DNA of 64,000 bases, taken from assembly GCA_036245525.1 (NCBI GenBank), contig BTPG01000003.1, positions 215,318,449 through 215,382,448 of the forward strand, given 5' to 3'. Positions 21,000 to 39,441 of this stretch are shown piece by piece. Each line of letters opens with the position of its first letter. The first letter of the stretch is position 1. The notes below the pieces were generated by a model. The model was not told the origin of the DNA and made no database searches. It was given only the letters and a program-made list of their open reading frames with translations. This stretch comes from Semisulcospira habei. Taxonomy: Eukaryota > Mollusca > Gastropoda > Semisulcospiridae. Both the position numbers and the translations under genes were made by a program.

Positions 21000-22130
21000 T
21001 GTGACCTTTGTGACAATGGCTTGCTTCTGCAGCAGCAAAATCCATGTTTTCTGAAAATGTAAGCATTTTTCACACATATTTCAACCCACCGTGACCCTTG
21101 ACCTTTGTGAATGAGTCGACTAAATTAGTATGCATAGTAAGGTCTCATCTTCAGCTATCTTTGTACGAGATGTGGTTCAAAAATTTGCACAAATGTGGTA
21201 ATAACTACAATTTTATCAAAACTCAGCTTTTTACACACATTTGCCAGCCTCTTGTGACCCTTGACCTTTCCAAAGGGTCATCCAAATTAGTATGTATAGA
21301 TAGGTCGTACCATCAGATATCTCTGTACTAAAGTTGGATTTGAAGTTCTGAATAGTATTTGAGAAAAAAAAAAACATCTTTTGTCAAAATATGGCTATTT
21401 TATACCTATTTCCTGAGCTTTCGTGACCCTTGACATTCCAAGGGATCAACCAAATTAGTGTGCATAGAAAGGTCTTCCCATCATGTATCTCTGTAGCAGG
21501 TTTGGGTTTAAAGTTTTAATAGAATTTGACAACAACCAAAATAATCCTTTGTCAAAATATGGCTATTTCGGAATTATTTCCTGAGCCCTTGTGACCCTTG
21601 ACGTTTCTGAGGGGTCATCCAAATTAGTATGCATAGATAGGTCTTACCATCAGGTATCTCTGTATCAAGTTTGGTTTGAAGTTGTGAATAGTATTTGAGA
21701 AAATAAACATCTTTTGTCAAAATAATATGGCTATTTTCGCCCTATTTTCTGAGCTCTTGTGACCCTTGACCTTTCCGAGGGATCAACGAAATTAGTACGT
21801 ATTGAAAGGTCTTACCATCAGGTATCTTTGCACCAAGTTTGTGTCTGAAGTTGTAAATAGTATTTGCGAAAAAATAAATTATGTCAAAATATAGCTTTTT
21901 TTAAATCTATTTCCTGATCCCCTGTACGCCTTGACCTTTGTGAGAGGTCACTAACATTGGTATGTTTAGAAAGGTCTTACCACAAAGTATCCTTGGGCGA
22001 CGTTTTCAGAATATGGCTTGAATAGTTTCCGAGAAAATATCAAAGTTAAAGTTTACCACGGACGACGACGACAGACGGACAACCACTGGACCAAAACATA
22101 GATTCACTTTTGCTTCGCACGTGAGCCCAA
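21000..22130 (+). repeat. R4 multi-unit repeat, copy f (longest)
   Basis: Six units with a period of about 165-170 bp. Exact TGACCCTTGACCTTT lies at 21092-21106, 21255-21269 and 21760-21774, with near matches at 21424, 21592 and 21924. The full terminus (CCGAGAAAATATCAAAG, GGACGACGACGACAGACGGA, CTTCGCACGTGAGCCC) is present, so this is the best copy for defining the element. Confidence 0.8.
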
Positions 22131-22562
22131 CAATGCTGCAGAACAGCTGGTCAAACCTTTATGTTTGACCCTTTTGGATGTTTTCCAAATATAATTTATT
22201 TAAGATAATAAACATTATCCTGCTTTATTTCAAATGTTAATGCTTGTTTTGGCATCTGCAAATGTCATATCAACTAGTAGCATTGCAACTACTTCAAACA
22301 AGGTATGTTTCTTATTTCTTTGGTGAAATCATGTTTAAAATACGTAACACGACTGACATATTTCACAGACCTTCCTTTTGTTTATTTTTTTATTTCCCAA
22401 ACTACAACTAATTAAGGTTGGATATTTCGGTTGTAGATACTGCTCTGTTATGTTTATGGATTCATATAAAAATGTTTCCAACAAATTTTTAATAAAGTGG
22501 TTTTCAGACCGTCTGTCGTCTAAAATTTCGTACAAATTTGAAAAACATTCACATACAGCGGG

Positions 22563-22650
<88 letters not shown>
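22563..22650. repeat. (GT)n microsatellite
   Basis: About 44 GT units. A second (GT)n tract lies at 22842-22930. Both adjoin the R2/R3 repeat. Confidence 0.95.
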
Positions 22651-22651
<1 letters not shown>

Positions 22652-22840
22652 GTTTTTGTCTACCGTATTGAAAATATGGTAGATTTTATTATAGGGCTGG
22701 GTCGAAGAGCATGCCGGTGCATGCACATGACGTTTTTGGCGTGCGGCGCAGAAATTCTGGCAAAGAAGTAACACGATAAAAATGACGTCACGTCTAGTTG
22801 CTCAAAACATTGCTAGAGAACGTCGTTATGGCGCCAAGCG

Positions 22841-22922
<82 letters not shown>

Positions 22923-23150
22923 TGTGTGTGAAGATGTGACAGCGACTAGAGCCTGCGTTTCAAGACGGACAAGCCTGCAATTTTAGGACATTGTCCCGAA
23001 AAGCATTATCTCGGAAGCTTCTTTTTCCATTTTTTTTTTTTTTATTAAGATGCGCATTGGTGAGAAAATGACCGTTTCTCAAAAACCGGTTGATCGATAC
23101 TGGAGACCGTAATATTTCTTATATTTACTAGATATTTTTTCATATAGCTA
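22651..23150 (+). repeat. R2/R3 interspersed repeat, copy A
   Basis: Contains TTTTTGTCTACCGTATT, GACGTTTTTGGCGTGCGGCG, AAGAAGTAACACGATAAAAA and GGCGCCAAGCGCC, then (GT)n, then CAAGACGGACAAGCCTGCAA, a poly-T run and TGGTGAGAAAATGACCG. Copies in reverse orientation: 44466-44660 and 49555-49740 (R2 part), 32380-32668 and about 45640-45840 (R3 part). Confidence 0.7.
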
Positions 23151-23160
23151 GATAAAATGG

Positions 23161-23756
23161 AACTCACAAACCAGATAGGTGAGGCTAGCGCTGGCAGAAT
23201 TGTCAGTACTCAAACCAAGGGGAATCACAGCGCTGGACAGACAACAGTTAGATCCCCTGCCCCCGCCTATCAGGCACCCAATCGCCAGCCCACAGAGAAA
23301 TACGCAGGTATAGAATAAGACAATCATTTCCATTCCTAATAAGAATGGATCAGGTCTCTTATATAACCCATATATATATATATATATATGACAATTCTGC
23401 CAGCGCTAGCCTCACCTATCTGGTTTGTGAGTATCATGTATAACTCGAGGCAAAATTTGTATCGTTACATTGTTGTGTAATGTTCTGTGCATCTACTGTG
23501 GGAAATCAGGGTATTTACCCGACCACATATAGTAGCGCACCTTCATGTTTGTGTATGTATGTTTCTCCTGCCTACTTCCTAAGTTCCGGAGAAAGACATG
23601 GGTTATATAAGAGACCTGATCCATTCTTATTAGGAATGGAAATGATTGTCTTATTCTATACCTGCGTATTTCTCTGTGGGCTGGCGATTGGGTGCCTGAT
23701 AGGCGGGGGCAGGGGATCTAACTGTTGTCTGTCCAGCGCTGTGATTCCCCTTGGTT
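23161..23756. mobile_element. R5 composite palindromic element with 11-bp target duplication
   Basis: Flanked by a perfect direct repeat AGATAAAATGG (23150-23160 and 23757-23767). Inside, block A (GATAGGTGAGGCTAGCGC) and block B (CCAAGGGGAATCACAGCGCT, continuing to TATATAACCCA) are each present again in inverse orientation (A' about 23386-23434; B' about 23593-23756), with an (AT)n run and a unique spacer between. The long inverted B arms read open in part but encode nothing recognised. Confidence 0.75.
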
Positions 23757-23877
23757 AGATAAAATGGAGATATTGAATGAATTCGTTAACCAGCATTGTG
23801 CATCTAGAACATGTTAAGTGATAAATAAATATTTTTTGAAGAACAATATTTTCACGTTATATTGGGATTATGTAGGC

Positions 23878-25374
23878 CTATGTCGACCTTAGATGATGCA
23901 TCTTAGTTGTTCTGATCTGATTGCCTGCTGAGCTGGAACTGAAGCAGCATCTTTTGTGACTGTAGAGGCCAATGCGGGAGTGGCAGTCCCTGCTGCAAAA
24001 GTAGAAAATGTACATGGTAGCTTGTCTGACGGAGTTGTTTCGCTCTGTTCTGCGTGCTCGCTTGTCTGCTGCTGCTTTCGACATCTTCTCTTCTCCTGAC
24101 TTGGGGTGCTTGTGGAGGGTACTTCTCCACTTTGCACGGTCCTCCGCAAGGCTTTCCCAAGACCCAGTGTCAATGTCTAGTGCTCTCATCTTGCAGACAT
24201 CTAAAAATCGTAGCTTGGGGCGACAAGTGTTTCTTTTCCCAGCTGCTAGTTCTCCGTAGAGGATGTCCTTTGGGATGCGGCCATCCTCCATGCGATAAAC
24301 GTGTCAGAGCCAGCGGAGTCTGGGTTGTCTGAGCAATGTGTATATACTGGAAAGGCCAACGCGGGACAGGACTTCGGTGTTGGTCACTCTATCTTGCCAA
24401 GATATGCCCAGGATACGGCGGATGCTTCTCAGGTGGAAGGTGTTGAGTCATCTCACCTGTCTAGCATATATTATGATCCGTGTCTCACTGCCTTACAGCA
24501 GCGTGCTGATGACGCAGGCGTTGTACACAGACATCTTTGTTTTCACAGTCATCTTTGGATTTGTGCACATTCGAGTTGTGAGGCGTGCAAGGGTTGCAGC
24601 AACCTTCCCGATCCTCTTGTCGAGCTAGTTGTCCAGAGAGAGGTTATCGGTGATGATGAACCCACTTGTAGTTGTCAATGGTAATGCATGGCGGTGTCTC
24701 TGTGTCTTGTCACAAGACGTTAGTCTTCTTTAGACTGATAGTCAGTCCGAAGTCCTTGTCAATGGTAATGCATGGCGGTGTCTCTGTGTCTTGTCACAAG
24801 ACGTTAGTCTTCTTTAGACTGATAGTCAGTCCAAAGTCCTTGCAAGCTTGGGAGAATCTGTCAATGGTAATGCATGGCGGTGTCTCTGTGTCTTGTCACA
24901 AGACGTTAGTCTTCTTTAGACTGATAGTCAGTCCGAAGTCCTTGCAAGCTTGGGAGAATCTGTCGATCAGTGACTGCAGTTCCTGCTTGGTATGGGTGGA
25001 AAGTGCCGCATCGTCAGCAAACAGCATGTCTCTGAAGAGGTCTTCGCCTATCCTTGTCTTGGCTGTGAGGCGGCCAAGGTCCATCTGATCTGGTTCGCAG
25101 GTAGATTCCTTTTGTTGCATTACCAAAGGCATGCTTGAGCAGGACAGCGAAGAGGATCCCAAAGGGAGTTTGGGTCCAGGACACAGCCGTGTATGACTCC
25201 GATATACGTCAAAGGTTTCGGATGAGCTGGCGGTGAACTGCATTGTCCCTTTCATGCTGGTGTGGAAGGATTCTATCATACTCTGCAGTTTGGGTGGGCA
25301 CCCAATCTTTTAGAGGATCCTCCGTCTCTAGTGAACAGGTCAAAAGGCTTTGGTGAGATCAATACAAGCGAAAT
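23878..25374 (-). pseudogene. LINE reverse transcriptase, C-terminal part
   Basis: Reads CIDLTKAF (RT motif A), PPKLQSMIESFHT, DMLFADDAAL (motif C, catalytic Asp pair), GLTISLKKTNVL, then after a stop and a tandem triplication, YGELAAGKRN and a degraded terminal finger (SRIGLYSH). Frames shift several times. The match of the last region to the 9.0-10.6 kb copy places it in the same family, at clear sequence distance. Confidence 0.85.
24674..24961. repeat. Tandem triplication inside the LINE
   Basis: Units at 24674-24757 (84 bp), 24758-24859 (102 bp) and 24860-24961 (102 bp) are almost identical, each starting GTCAATGGTAATGCATGG. In protein terms this repeats the segment around GLTISLKKTNVL. 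Lengths are multiples of three, but each unit has an in-frame stop on the LINE strand. Confidence 0.9.
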
Positions 25375-25529
25375 ACAGAGGCCGTTTACACTTGGAACCG
25401 TGCCGTGCCGTGCTCAGCCCGGGCTGAGCGCGGCGCGGCACGGCTCGCTTGTTTTGCCGTTTACACTAGCCTTTTAGAAAAGGCTTACATTACAGCACGT
25501 GACCGTCTCAGACACTTCTGGAATGCATC

Positions 25530-26822
25530 ATGGCGGCCTCCAGACAACACGTGGTTTCAGTATTTATGTATACCTGGTTGAAACGAAGACGCCGTCGGAG
25601 ACACCAAAGGCTCAGATCAATTATGATAGAGAGTGTCCAAAGGAGACAAATATTTTTTATCAGAATTTTGTCTTTTCTGCTGACTCTGATCCTCGGCAAC
25701 ACCACGCAGGAATTAAACTCTCAGCTCCGGCCACGACGAATACATCGCTCAGTCTGGTGCTTTGAACGATCCACTGATTGGTGGAAACGAGTGGTATTGG
25801 GTACATATACAGACAGACAGTGGATTGACGACTTCAGAATGACTAAAGATACGTTTTTCTGGCTCTGCAGACAGCTTAGGCCCTACGTAACAAAGAAACA
25901 ATCGAGGTTTCGAAAGACCATTTCTCATGTTCACCGAGTTGCAATCGCCGTGTATCAGTTTGCAAGCGGTGCAAATTTCAGAACAGTGGGAAACCTGTTT
26001 GGAGTTGCTCGCTCTACTGTATGCCTGGCAGTGCACAGTGTTACCAATGCAACAACTTATTATCTTCTTCCCGTCTTTGTCAAATTTCCTGAAGGGGAGC
26101 GTTTGCAACAAGTTGTAAATGGTTTTCAGGAGAAGTATGGGTTCCCGCAATGTGTTGGGGCAATAGATGGGACACACATTCCCGTGACAGCACCATCACA
26201 ATTCAAAGAGGATTTCCGAAACAGGAAAGGCTGGATTTCGATAAACGCCCAGTGTGTTGTGGATCACCAGCTTATGTTTGTTGACGTGTTTGCTGGTTGG
26301 CCAGGGAGTTCGCACGATGCGCGTGTTTTTCGAAACTCTCCTCTATTTCATCGTGCTGAGGAAGGCCGTCCTATGTTCCCTGCCAGACCAAGAAATATCA
26401 GAGGAAATGACATTCCTCTTGTACTTCTTGGGGACCCTGCCTACCCATTATAGGAGTGGCTCATGAAGCCGTTTAGGACAAGTGCTACTATGTCTGCCGA
26501 AGAAAAGCGTTTTAACTATTGCTTGAGTAGGTCAAGGATGGTTGTTGAACGGGCTTTTGGTCATCTTAAAGGTCGATGGCGAGTATTGCTTAAAAAAATG
26601 GAAATGCACATAAGCCGAGCACCATCCATATTTTGGGCGTGTGCTGGTCTACACAATATGTGTGAACTTAACCGTGAAGACTTCATCGAACAGTGGGTGG
26701 ACGAAGTACGGCGCGAGGAAGAGGGGATGAGAAGACAGCAGCCTCCTCGTCCCGTCCTTGAAGACAGACAAGCAGGAATGGCAGCTAGACCTCGTGACAT
26801 CAGAGAAACACTCTGTACATGA
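25530..26822 (+). pseudogene. Harbinger transposase (HARBI1-like), one in-frame stop
   Basis: ATG in good context (ATCATGG) opens a frame of 431 codons broken once, by TAG at 26451-26453. Features in order: basic N-terminus; WWKRVVLGTY; a helix-turn-helix-like segment (ASGANFRTVGNLFGVARST); first catalytic Asp in CVGAIDGTHIPV; WPGSSHDARVF; second Asp in LLGDPAYPL; after the stop, catalytic Glu in MVVERAFGHLKGRW; and LHNMCE. It would cut and rejoin DNA at the terminal repeats, together with the Myb-like partner. The stop falls right after DPAYPL in an otherwise clean frame, so inactivation looks recent. Readthrough or a sequencing error cannot be excluded. Confidence 0.93.
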
Positions 26823-26868
26823 GCCAACAGCAGTAAGCAGTGCAGGTACATTTAATTATTTTTCTTAC

Positions 26869-27004
<136 letters not shown>

Positions 27005-27204
27005 AATCTGAGGGAAAATGAAACTTTCGGAAGAAAAACAAAGACGTTTATTTGTCTTCTTATTTAAAACAAAAAGTCATGCAACTAGAAATTTAGAAAT
27101 ACGTAACATGAGGTGAAAAGTATGAGATTATGGTAAATGTTCCGTTAATTCAGATCAATGAGTCCATAAGAAAAACAACGGAATCAGGTGCTAAGTGTGC
27201 CACA

Positions 27205-28936
<1,732 letters not shown>

Positions 28937-29145
28937 TTTGGCAAATAGGTAATGAGATGTGTGTGTTCCCGCGCCGAAATATTTACCAGAATGGAATGCG
29001 GGCACTAGGTCAGCACTTCCGTGCCGGGCTGAGCACGGCTCGGCACGACACGGATTCAGCACGGCTTAAAGCAAATGTAAACTGTCCGGCCCGCGCTGGG
29101 CTCGGACTCAGCACGGCAAATTTTGCAAGTGTAAACGGCCTCACA

Positions 29146-29680
29146 GAAGCATGTGTTGTTCCCTGCACTTATCCTGGAGTTGACGGAGGGAGAAGACCAT
29201 GTCTACCTTTGACCGCTCAGCTCGGAAGCCACGCTGAGACTCGGAATAGACACTTTCTGCCAGCTTCTGCCAGCGGATCAAGATGACCCTTTCAAAGACT
29301 TTGCCGGCAATGCTGAGAAGGGAGATACCTCTGTAGTTGTTATGGTCGCTTCTCTCGCCCTTGTTCTTGTAGAGGGTGATGATCTTGGCATCTCTCATGT
29401 CTTGTGGTACCTCTCCTTCCTGCCAGCACTGGAGTATGACCTCATGCAGGGGGAGAAGGAGGGTGGTCTTGCAGTTCTTGATCAAATCCGGGGGAGGGAT
29501 GGGGGGATCGCATCGTTGCCTAGGGCTTTGCCTGAAGCCAAGTTGTCAATGGATTTGCTGAGCTCCTCTATTGTTGGCACTGCATCTAGCTCATCTATTA
29601 CAGGTAGGCACTCGATGGCGCCAAGAGCTGATGGGATCACGACGTTCTGTCTGGAGTAGAGGTCAGAATAGTGTTCCACC
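29146..29680 (-). pseudogene. LINE reverse transcriptase, N-terminal part
   Basis: Reads NLASGKALGNDAIPPSL then, after a frame change, WQEGEVPQDMRDAKIITLYK, NNYRGISLLSIAGKV, RGFRAERS and MVFSLRQLQDKCREQH. These are RT fingers motifs. The frame stops at the Harbinger insertion. Confidence 0.88.
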
Positions 29681-29731
29681 CATCTCTCCAGCTGCTGGCC
29701 TTTGTCCGTATTAACTTCCCTGGTGGAGGAT

Positions 29732-30635
29732 TTAAAGGGGGGCCGGCTTGTTTGGGGTTGGTCCTAATGCCATCTTAATGCAGTCGTACATTCCACTGAT
29801 GTTACCTGTAACGGCTGCAATCTGGATGTTCTCACTGAGATCCGTCCAGTATTTGTTGGGGCAGTGCCTCCCAGTCTGTTTGACCTTGCTCCTGGCAGCT
29901 CTGAGAACCGTCAGGTTCTTTTTGCTGAATGACCGTTTGTACTCAGCGTGGGCAGTTCCCTTGGCTACGATGATGGGGGACATATCGGTCGAATTGGCCT
30001 CGTACCAGACTTGTGTTTTCGAGGTCCTCGTCCCAAAGGTGGCCAATGTTGTGCGGTGCATGGTGTCCTGCAGGGTTTCCCACTTTTCTGTGGCAGAGTC
30101 AGAGTCACCGGGCTGTGAGGTTTCACGTGGAAGGCCTCTGCAGACTGTTCCACGAGGTCGGGGTGGGACATTTTGCTGACATCGATGCGAGGTTTCCCTA
30201 GCTGCTGGGTGCGATGGAACTTCTTCGGTTGCAGCCTGATCTTGCAACACACCAAAGAATGGTCTGTGTCGCAGTCCGCGCTATGGTAGGAGTGTGTGTG
30301 GAGAACGTTCTTCAAGTTGGCCCGCCTGACCAGGATCAGGTCCAGTTGGTTCCAGTGCTTGGAGCGCGGGTGTCTCCAGGAAACCTTATGTTGAGTATTG
30401 GTTTTGAAGTAGGAGTTGGTGATGCACAGGCGTGGTAGGTGCACATCTCAAGCAGCCGTTGCACATTCTCGTTCATCTTGCTCACACTAAACTGGCCGAG
30501 GCAGGAAGGCCAGGAGCCGTGGTCAGCACCAACTCTGGCATTGGAATAGCCAATGATAGCAATCTGTTCCTTGCAAGGGACGCGCCTGATGATAGTTGCA
30601 ATGTTCTCGTAGAATTCATCTTTGGCGATTTTTGG
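29732..30635 (-). pseudogene. LINE APE-type endonuclease, frameshifted
   Basis: Three overlapping frames carry endonuclease text: IAIIGYSNARVGADHGSW, LNIRFPGDTRAPSTGTNWT with QLDLILVRRA, and CDTDHSLVCCKI with the catalytic D-H pair near the end of the domain. The N-terminal catalytic part is missing beyond 30635, where a fold-back element begins. Confidence 0.8.
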
Positions 30636-32354
30636 GGTTAATTTCACGAATGATATGGGTCAATCTTAAAACATTTGAATCTTATTTTCGAAAAAAAAAA
30701 AAAAACAACAAAAAAAACCAATCTTCTTATTAATAAACGCGTGATCGTTTGTATACGGTATTTACATAAGCCTACAGTTTGTCGCGGCTGTCTGGTACGA
30801 TTAGGTCAATTGTGACCTGAATGCCCTAGGTGTGAAAATCAAACAATGTTCTGCACCACTTTTTAGGAGTCATTTGTAAAACAGCTAACATAACTTTAAT
30901 TTTTTTTTTTTTACGTAAATCTATCTTCTCTATCCGCACGATTTTTCATGAACAGTATTTGCATAAGCCTGCTGTTTGTCCCGGCCCTGGTGTAGGATTA
31001 GGTCAAATTGTGACCTGTAAGCCCTAGGCGTGAAAATCAGCAAGAAAATTGCAAAGTTGACCCTCTGATACGTCAAATGGTAGTACTGCGATGTGCTACG
31101 TATAACATCCAGTCGTCACTATGAACACGGCGTCGTGGGACTAATGATGCCATGACGTGAAGTTTGAAGTGACGTCATTCCGTTGCTCGTGCTATTATTT
31201 TTCTTCAGAATAGCTATGCTACGCCAGACCACGGAGCTTACGAATGGAGAGAAACGCCGTGTGTCCGTCTTTATTTATGTGTGCCAGTGTGTGGATCTGA
31301 GGGTGGGTTGGAGTAGAAGGAGATAGAAGACGTGTTTTTTTTTATTTCCTAAGACAACAATTAATTTCTTCTGAAGAGAACTTGTTGCAGGCTTCAGTCA
31401 AAAAACGTGTTCCAAAGATACAGCGGGAAAAAAAAACCCAAGATAAGGATTTTATCCCAAGGTCTACCGTATTGTTTGAAGCTCAGATACGTTTATCTTT
31501 TAAGAACATTCAGAGTTGTACATATTTTAGGCTACTAATGTTGATCCAGTTTCCCTCCTCTCTAGGCGAACCTCTGATCAACACATAAGTCGGCGCACAC
31601 AAATAAAGACGGACACACTGCGCTTCCCGCCATTAATACGCTCTGTGGGCTCGTGTACTAACAGGAATTTATGTCCTTCTACTCTAAACCACCCACTGAT
31701 CCACACACACTGGCACACAGAAATAAAGACGGACACACGGTGATTCCCGCCATTCGTAAGCTCTGTGGTCTTGCGTAGCATATTTATTCTGAAGCAGCCG
31801 AATAATAGCACATGCAACGAAATGACGTCACTTCAAGCTTCACGTCATGACATCATTAGTCCCACGACGCCGTGTTCATAGTGACGACTCGATGTTATAC
31901 GTCATCATCGCAGTACTAACATTTCACGTACCAGAGAATCAACTTTGCAATTTTCATGCTGATTTTCAGCCTAGAGCTTACAGTTCACGATTTGACCTAA
32001 TCCTACTCAAAGGGCCGGGGGAAAAAAAAAAAGCAGTCTTAAGCAAACACTGTTTCTGAAAAAAAAACATGCGGGCATTAATGAGAAAATAGCGTTTTCA
32101 TAACAGATATATTAAAGTTAAGTTAGCTGTTTTACAAATGACTCCTAAAAAGTGGTGCAGAAAACTGATTTTCACACAAAGGGCAAGCAGGTCACAGTTG
32201 ACCTAATCGTACCCAACAGCCGAGACAAAATGCAGCCTTATGTAAATACCTTATACGAAAAATCATGCGATTATTAATGACAAAGATTGGGGGGATTTTT
32301 TCGTAAAAATGATTCAGTTGTTTAAAGGTTAAATTAAATTCGTGAAATTAATCC
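30636..32354. mobile_element. Fold-back element with arms of about 700 bp
   Basis: Left end GGTTAATTTCACGAAT (30636-30651) and right end ATTCGTGAAATTAATCC (32338-32354) are inverse. Inside, the left arm to about 31345 mirrors the right arm from about 31590: for example GGAGTCATTTGTAAAACAGC, CACGGCGTCGTGGGACTAAT and GACGTCA occur on both sides in opposite sense. Each arm contains two diverged tandem sub-repeats (around ATTAGGTCAA..GTGACCTG..GTGAAAATC) and repeats of AATAAAGACGGACACAC. There is no transposase; it must be non-autonomous. Target duplications were not clear. Confidence 0.8.
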
Positions 32355-32379
32355 GCAAAACGTGAAAATATATATTTTT

Positions 32380-32665
32380 AAAAATTATTTAATTATCACT
32401 CAAAAAGTTCTAAAGGCACAATGCTGGTTAACGAACTCATTCAATATCACCCTTCTATCTACCTATCCGCAAAATATCTAGTAAAAATAAGAATAATTAC
32501 GGACTCCAGTGTTGATCAACCGGTTTTTATGAAACGGTCATTTTCTCGCCAATGAGCATCTTAATAAAAAAAAATCGAAAAAAGGTCCCGAATACTACTT
32601 TTAAGGGCAATGTCCTAAACTTTCAGCTTGTCCGTCCTCAAACGCGGGCTATAGTTGCTGGCACA

Positions 32666-32668
<3 letters not shown>
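32380..32668 (-). repeat. R3 repeat copy (minus)
   Basis: Reverse complement of the R3 part of 22930-23150 (shared AACGGTCATTTTCTCGCC, GGGCAATGTCCTAAA, TTGTCCGTC). It abuts the first (TC)n tract of the LINE array. Confidence 0.7.
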
Positions 32669-32751
<83 letters not shown>

Positions 32752-32773
32752 CCTCTCCCTCTCTCTCTCTCTC

Positions 32774-33152
32774 AATCCCTGCACATTTGAAAACTATTAC
32801 CTCACCAGGAAGTTTTAAAACAAAACTTTCTGATTACCTCATGAGTCAAACTTAGTACTTCACAGGTACTGTAATATTTCCTTACCTCATGTATTTAATA
32901 AGATGGTTTTTATGTGTGTGTGTGCTCGTGTTTGTTTGTGTGTGTGGGTGTAAGTGTGTGTGATGAGTGTTATTATTTTTTTTCTGTATATAATGATGCT
33001 ATTGGGTTTTGTATGTAAATATATTTTTATAGTTTCCCCTTTTTATGCTGTAGATGTTAACAACGGTAAGTTTAAAAAATGATGATTTGTTTTCTGTCAA
33101 AACTTTTTAACCGTTGAAAAATAAAGTTTCATCATCATCATCATCATCATCA
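32774..33152 (+). mobile_element. LINE copy 1 of TC array (3' fragment)
   Basis: Starts directly after (TC)n at AATCCCTGCACATTTG and matches the last part of the LINE at 35313-38257 (37830 onward), including the C-terminal coding end, GT-rich 3' UTR, AATAAAGTTTCATCATC and the (TCA)n tail that passes into TC. Short copy with 5' truncation. Confidence 0.88.
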
Positions 33153-33161
33153 TCTCTCTCT

Positions 33162-38721
<5,560 letters not shown>

Positions 38722-38737
38722 GTCTCTCTCTCTCTCT

Positions 38738-39222
<485 letters not shown>

Positions 39223-39441
39223 ACTACCAGTGTCTTGGCCTATCTACGCTGATCATAACGGTGTAAATTTGGACTTTGTGCGACCACAGACTTCTGCCAT
39301 CTGACTGGTTTTCCTGTATCGCCATTGAACTGAGTACGACAATCGTCGGTGTGACTGTTAGTACAACACTGCCAGCTACGTGCACTGTGTAGTACTGTGT
39401 ATTACTGTGTAGCACTGTTGTGTCAATCGAACTGTGCTAAG

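Larger units (their letters stand above)
18081..22357. other. Cluster of GTCAGTCGTGTTAC motif copies
   Basis: The 14-mer or a one- or two-mismatch variant occurs at 18081-18094, 18312-18325, 18468-18481, 18483-18496, 20632-20645, 20819-20832 and 20839-20852 on the plus strand. It occurs in reverse complement at 18507-18520, 18527-18540, 20611-20624 and 22344-22357. Several lie in adjacent or inverted pairs. The surrounding sequence does not align between sites by eye, so they are not simply copies of one longer repeat. Confidence 0.6.

Noticed and set aside
23480..23758. Possible membrane protein frame (hydrophobic, Cys-containing) also seen at 23148-23333 on the other strand
   Set aside because: The same text occurs twice because of the inverted arms of R5; no start or domain evidence.
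24301..24684. 127-codon plus frame in the LINE
   Set aside because: Antisense to the minus-strand reverse transcriptase text and ends in the triplicated block.
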